Assembly: GCA_017507595.1 (NCBI GenBank) | Contig: JAFWAM010000005.1 | Location: forward strand, 1 to 8,653 | Direction of reading: 5' to 3' | DNA length: 8,653 nucleotides | Origin: Clostridia bacterium | GTDB lineage: Bacteria > Bacillota_A > Clostridia > Christensenellales > Borkfalkiaceae | Shown: one piece after another, positions 6,296-8,653 of the stretch | Position numbering within the stretch: position 1 is the stretch's first letter | How the letters are laid out: each line of letters opens with the position of its first letter | Made by a program: the position numbers and the translations under genes | Notes under the pieces: model-generated | Told to the model about the DNA's origin: nothing | Database searches by the model: none | What the model saw: only the letters and a program-made list of their open reading frames with translations

Positions 6296-6928
6296 GTGCA
6301 AATACAGTATTTTGGTCATTCCTGTTTTTTAATAAGCGGAAGCAAAACCGTATTGACCGATCCCTTCGACGGGATAGGCTTCGACCTGCCAAGGCTTACG
6401 GCTGACTACGTTTTGTCAAGTCACAACCACTTTGACCATAACGCCTTTTTCAAGGTTTTCGGCAAAATGAACGTTGCCTTTAAGGTGGGTGCGGAAGAAA
6501 GCTCCCCCATATCGTTAATTGGCATACCAACCTTTCACGACGATGCAATGGGTGCCCTTCGCGGCGTAAACGTCGTATACAAGTTCACCCTTGACGGTGT
6601 AACCTTTATGCATCTTGGTGACCTTGGTGAACAGATTTCGGCAGAGCTTTTTATAAGGCTCGGCACGGCGGACGTTTTGTTTTTGCCGGTCGGCGGCATG
6701 TATACCATAGATTACCGTCAGGCCAAAAGACTTGCTGACGGCATCAAGGCAAAGGTCGTTATACCTATGCACTACAAGACGCCGCGTTCCACCGTGGACG
6801 TTGACCCCGTTGACAGGTTTTTATCCCTTTGCGACGGGTACCAAAGGGCAGACGGCCCCATCGAAATAACAAAAGATCTTCTTGAGGGTGAAAATAAAGT
6901 TATCCTTATGGATTGCCCCGATTGTTGA
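6296..6928 (+). CDS. MBL-fold metal-dependent hydrolase (COG2220, Lactamase_B_3 type)
   Basis: Small single-domain metallo-beta-lactamase-fold hydrolase, substrate unknown. Metal-binding residues appear in order: an early His in FGHSCF (6-11), the HxHxDH motif HNHFDH (43-48), His81 in TFHDD (79-83), Asp109 in HLGDLG (106-111) and His159 in PMHYKTP (157-163). PVGGMYTID (131-139) is another block typical of this UlaG/UPF0173-like group. There is no beta-CASP insert, so it is not an RNase J-type enzyme. At 210 residues it is full length. The start is GTG, supported by AGGAGGG (6282-6288) with a 7-base gap and by the alignment of the N-terminal strand. The protein ends in CPDC, a CxxC tail not needed for the fold. 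It is the first gene behind the strong promoter and its stop codon lies in the ribosome binding site of the Rho-like gene. Confidence 0.9.
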   Translation: MQIQYFGHSCFLISGSKTVLTDPFDGIGFDLPRLTADYVLSSHNHFDHNAFFKVFGKMNVAFKVGAEESSPISLIGIPTFHDDAMGALRGVNVVYKFTLDGVTFMHLGDLGEQISAELFIRLGTADVLFLPVGGMYTIDYRQAKRLADGIKAKVVIPMHYKTPRSTVDVDPVDRFLSLCDGYQRADGPIEITKDLLEGENKVILMDCPDC

Positions 6929-6935
6929 GGAAGCT

Positions 6936-8231
6936 ATGATAAACTTTGAAGAATTACAAAAATATACGGTCAGTCAGCTAAGGACCACTTTAACGTCCCT
7001 TGGCGGAGCCCCGGGCAATAAGAATAAACAGTCCCTCATTGGCGAAATTATGAAGATAATGTGCGGCGAGATAGCCCCATCACGTTCCAACAGGGGAAGA
7101 CCAACCACCGCTGCCACCATTGTGGTTGAAGGCTATATGCCCGACAAAAGAATGGGCCCCATCACCCTGCAGGATAAGTCCGCAAAGGAGTGGGATAAGC
7201 CCTTCAGCGGAATCGTTGAAATTTTATCAAGCGGCTACGGTACGGTTTATACAGACGTGACCAATTTGGTTGGCGACGTCCACATCCCTATGACCTTTAT
7301 TAAGGAGTTCGACCTCAGAACGGGCGACCTTATAGAGGGTAAATGCGGCAATATAAAGGAAAAATCCTCCGTTGAGGTTTTATCAATAACTTCAGTTAAC
7401 GGCAGGGGGCAAAGGAAGGAGCGTCGCCCCGTGCTTGACGGTATCTCCGCAAGGTATTCCGATCAGATCGTTTATCTCGGCAAGACTGATAAAAGGCTTT
7501 CCGTCATTGATAAATTCTGCCCCATCGGCATGGGACAGCGCACGGTTATCGAAAAGTGTGCCGCTTCAAACAAAACGGCCTTTATAAAAGACCTTGCTTA
7601 CGCCATAGAGGTCGATAATCCCGACCTTTCACTTATCATATCCCTCGTTGACGAGCGTCCTGAGGAGGTCTCTCTTTTCAAAGAAGCCTTCAAAAGCGAA
7701 ATTTATGCCTCAACCTTTGATAAAAGCGCCGGCTTTAAGATCCATATGGCCGATCTTGCCTTCATGCGCGCCAAAGCGCTTTTCGAGGAGGGCAAGAACG
7801 TCGTTTTAGTGGTTGACTCTCTTTCAAGGCTGTATAAGTCCTATTTGACGAAGGATGCGTCTGCGGTCGAAAGTATGTCGCAAAAGCACGTTAACGGTGC
7901 TATTGGGGCACTTTCTCATTATTTTGCCATGGCAAGAAATGCAAAAGCCGGCAGTCTCACAATCATTGCGACGGTCAACAAAAGCGATTCCACCCTGGGT
8001 CACAGCGTCATTGTTGATACCCTTTACGAGGGCTGCAATCAGAAGATCGTCTTAAGCGAGGACCTGGTTGAAACCCGCCGTTTCCCACCGGTGTCTTTAA
8101 AAGATTCCAACACGCAGAACATAGAAAATCTTTTAAAAGAGGAAGATTTTGCCCGCCATCTGGAAATCAAATCAAGGCTTATAAGCGGCGAGATAGATTC
8201 TGCCACCGCCCTTGATTTGATCAAGGATTAG
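6936..8231 (+). CDS. Divergent Rho-family protein with altered ATPase and RNA-binding residues
   Basis: Homologue of transcription terminator Rho, 431 residues, normal length. Rho_N domain at about 1-43, a short basic linker, an OB/cold-shock-like RNA-binding domain at about 88-155 and the RecA-like ATPase from about 165. Kept: PIGMGQR (196-202), DERPEEV (239-245, catalytic Glu240), ASTFD (258-262), Walker B and arginine valve in VVDSLSR (292-298), GSLTIIAT (339-346). Changed relative to E. coli Rho, aligned from memory: P-loop PPKAGKT is CAASNKT (208-214), so Gly183 is Asn and Lys181 is Ala; Q-loop Lys283 is Glu312; R-loop Lys326 is Leu354; arginine finger Arg366 is Gln394; primary-site Phe64, Arg66 and Tyr80 are Thr103, Tyr105 and His116. 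Classical termination activity is therefore doubtful. The start is the ATG at 6936, where Rho_N begins, with GAGGAAG (6927-6933) overlapping the upstream stop; an in-frame ATG at 6882 adds unrelated residues. Co-transcribed with the MBL gene. The rho symbol is withheld because activity and copy number are unknown. Confidence 0.9.
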   Translation: MINFEELQKYTVSQLRTTLTSLGGAPGNKNKQSLIGEIMKIMCGEIAPSRSNRGRPTTAATIVVEGYMPDKRMGPITLQDKSAKEWDKPFSGIVEILSSGYGTVYTDVTNLVGDVHIPMTFIKEFDLRTGDLIEGKCGNIKEKSSVEVLSITSVNGRGQRKERRPVLDGISARYSDQIVYLGKTDKRLSVIDKFCPIGMGQRTVIEKCAASNKTAFIKDLAYAIEVDNPDLSLIISLVDERPEEVSLFKEAFKSEIYASTFDKSAGFKIHMADLAFMRAKALFEEGKNVVLVVDSLSRLYKSYLTKDASAVESMSQKHVNGAIGALSHYFAMARNAKAGSLTIIATVNKSDSTLGHSVIVDTLYEGCNQKIVLSEDLVETRRFPPVSLKDSNTQNIENLLKEEDFARHLEIKSRLISGEIDSATALDLIKD

Positions 8232-8253
8232 TCCTGTGCTTTAAGATAAATGG

Positions 8254-8653
8254 TCAAAGAAGCTCTTGAAAATATTTAAATATCTTCAGCCCCTCGTCGC
8301 CCATCCTTTCGGGGTGGAACTGTGTGGCGATTATTCCTTTTTTGTAAAGGGCTTCTATTATGCCATCGGGGCTTTTTGCGGCGATTTTAAGGCCGCTGCC
8401 TATCTTCTTTACTCCTTGATGATGGGCGCTGTTCACATGGATATTCCCGCGGTAAATTTTGTCTAAAAAGGTGTTTTTTACCACGGTGATCTCATGGAAA
8501 CTATCAACTTTGCCGTTTTTCAAGCCGTGGCGGTCAACGTGCTGGTAAAGGCTTCCTCCAAAATAAACGTTAATTATCTGAAGCCCTCTGCATATCCCGA
8601 AGATGGGCTTTTTATAAATCAAAAACTTTTTTATCAAAAAAAACTCCTCCTGA
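8254..8653 (-). CDS. Peptidase C26 / gamma-glutamyl-GABA hydrolase-like class I glutamine amidotransferase (partial)
   Basis: C-terminal part of a PuuD-like hydrolase that cleaves gamma-glutamyl amides; the family covers gamma-glutamyl-GABA hydrolase and relatives. The nucleophile elbow FGICRG with its cysteine is encoded around 8586-8603, followed by GGSLYQHV and NSAHHQGV blocks. The catalytic His-Glu pair is in QFHPER near 8305-8322. The reading frame stays open to the window edge, and the residues before the elbow (EEFFLIKK) fit the family's D.FE..L helix. The gene is therefore truncated by the window and lacks its N-terminal region of roughly 90-110 residues. It converges on the Rho-like gene with 22 bases between stops. 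Codons here are more A/T-rich than in the upstream genes. Confidence 0.85.
   Translation of the reverse strand, partial: QEEFFLIKKFLIYKKPIFGICRGLQIINVYFGGSLYQHVDRHGLKNGKVDSFHEITVVKNTFLDKIYRGNIHVNSAHHQGVKKIGSGLKIAAKSPDGIIEALYKKGIIATQFHPERMGDEGLKIFKYFQELL

Noticed and set aside
6882..6935. Upstream in-frame ATG that would extend the Rho-like protein by 18 residues
   Set aside because: It lies inside the MBL gene, has no fitting ribosome binding site, and the extra residues do not resemble Rho_N. The ATG at 6936 starts exactly at the domain and has GAGGAAG.
8268..8287. Near-perfect 20-base AT palindrome centred on ATATTTAAATAT
   Set aside because: It lies in the coding sequence of the C26 gene (Lys-Ile-Phe-Lys-Tyr-Phe codons) and has no T-run suited to termination, so codon composition explains it.
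8635..8653. TTG start with an AGGAGGAG ribosome binding site for the C26 gene
   Set aside because: The spacing looks convincing, but starting there removes the N-terminal part of the amidotransferase fold. The purine-rich bases also encode a Q-E-E-F segment that continues the family helix in frame. The gene more likely begins beyond the window.

Overview
This window looks like chromosome from an anaerobic Firmicute, most likely a gut-type member of the Clostridia. The basis is protein style (a long Ppx with an HD domain, a BaiN/HI0933-like flavoprotein, a COG2509 flavoprotein, a Rho_N-containing Rho), strong AGGAGG-type ribosome binding sites, sigma-A promoters and moderate base composition. 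No mobile element, CRISPR array, tRNA or rRNA is visible. Genes are packed tightly and no gene-free stretch exceeds 170 bases.

Region 1 (1-1640): the last codons of a possible upstream gene, then a complete Ppx/GppA-type exopolyphosphatase with a C-terminal HD domain, closed by a hairpin that can terminate from both sides. Region 2 (1641-2546): a convergently placed gene for a membrane-anchored protein with two DUF1508/YegP repeats, followed by its own terminator and driven by a near-consensus promoter. It is divergent from the next operon. Region 3 (2547-6180): three genes overlapping by 8 and 7 bases: an HI0933/BaiN-like flavoprotein, a COG2509 FAD-dependent dehydrogenase and a RimK-like ATP-grasp ligase. 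They are very likely one translationally coupled operon with a weak terminator behind it. Region 4 (6181-8231): a very strong promoter (TTGACA, 18 bp, TGC-TATAAT) drives a two-gene unit, a small MBL-fold hydrolase and a full-length Rho-family protein. Region 5 (8232-8653): the 3' part of a convergent class I glutamine amidotransferase-like peptidase C26 gene that runs off the window.

The most unusual item is the Rho-family protein. Aligned from memory to E. coli Rho, its fold and length are intact and the DERPEEV and DSxSR signatures are kept. The P-loop glycine and first lysine, the Q-loop lysine, the R-loop lysine, the arginine finger and several primary-site RNA-binding aromatics are all replaced. 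It is well expressed on paper and undamaged as a reading frame, so it reads as a repurposed Rho paralogue and not as a decaying gene. Its promoter also carries a 15-base alternating pyrimidine-purine palindromic spacer. The three-gene flavoprotein/ATP-grasp operon is a second candidate for an uncharacterised pathway.
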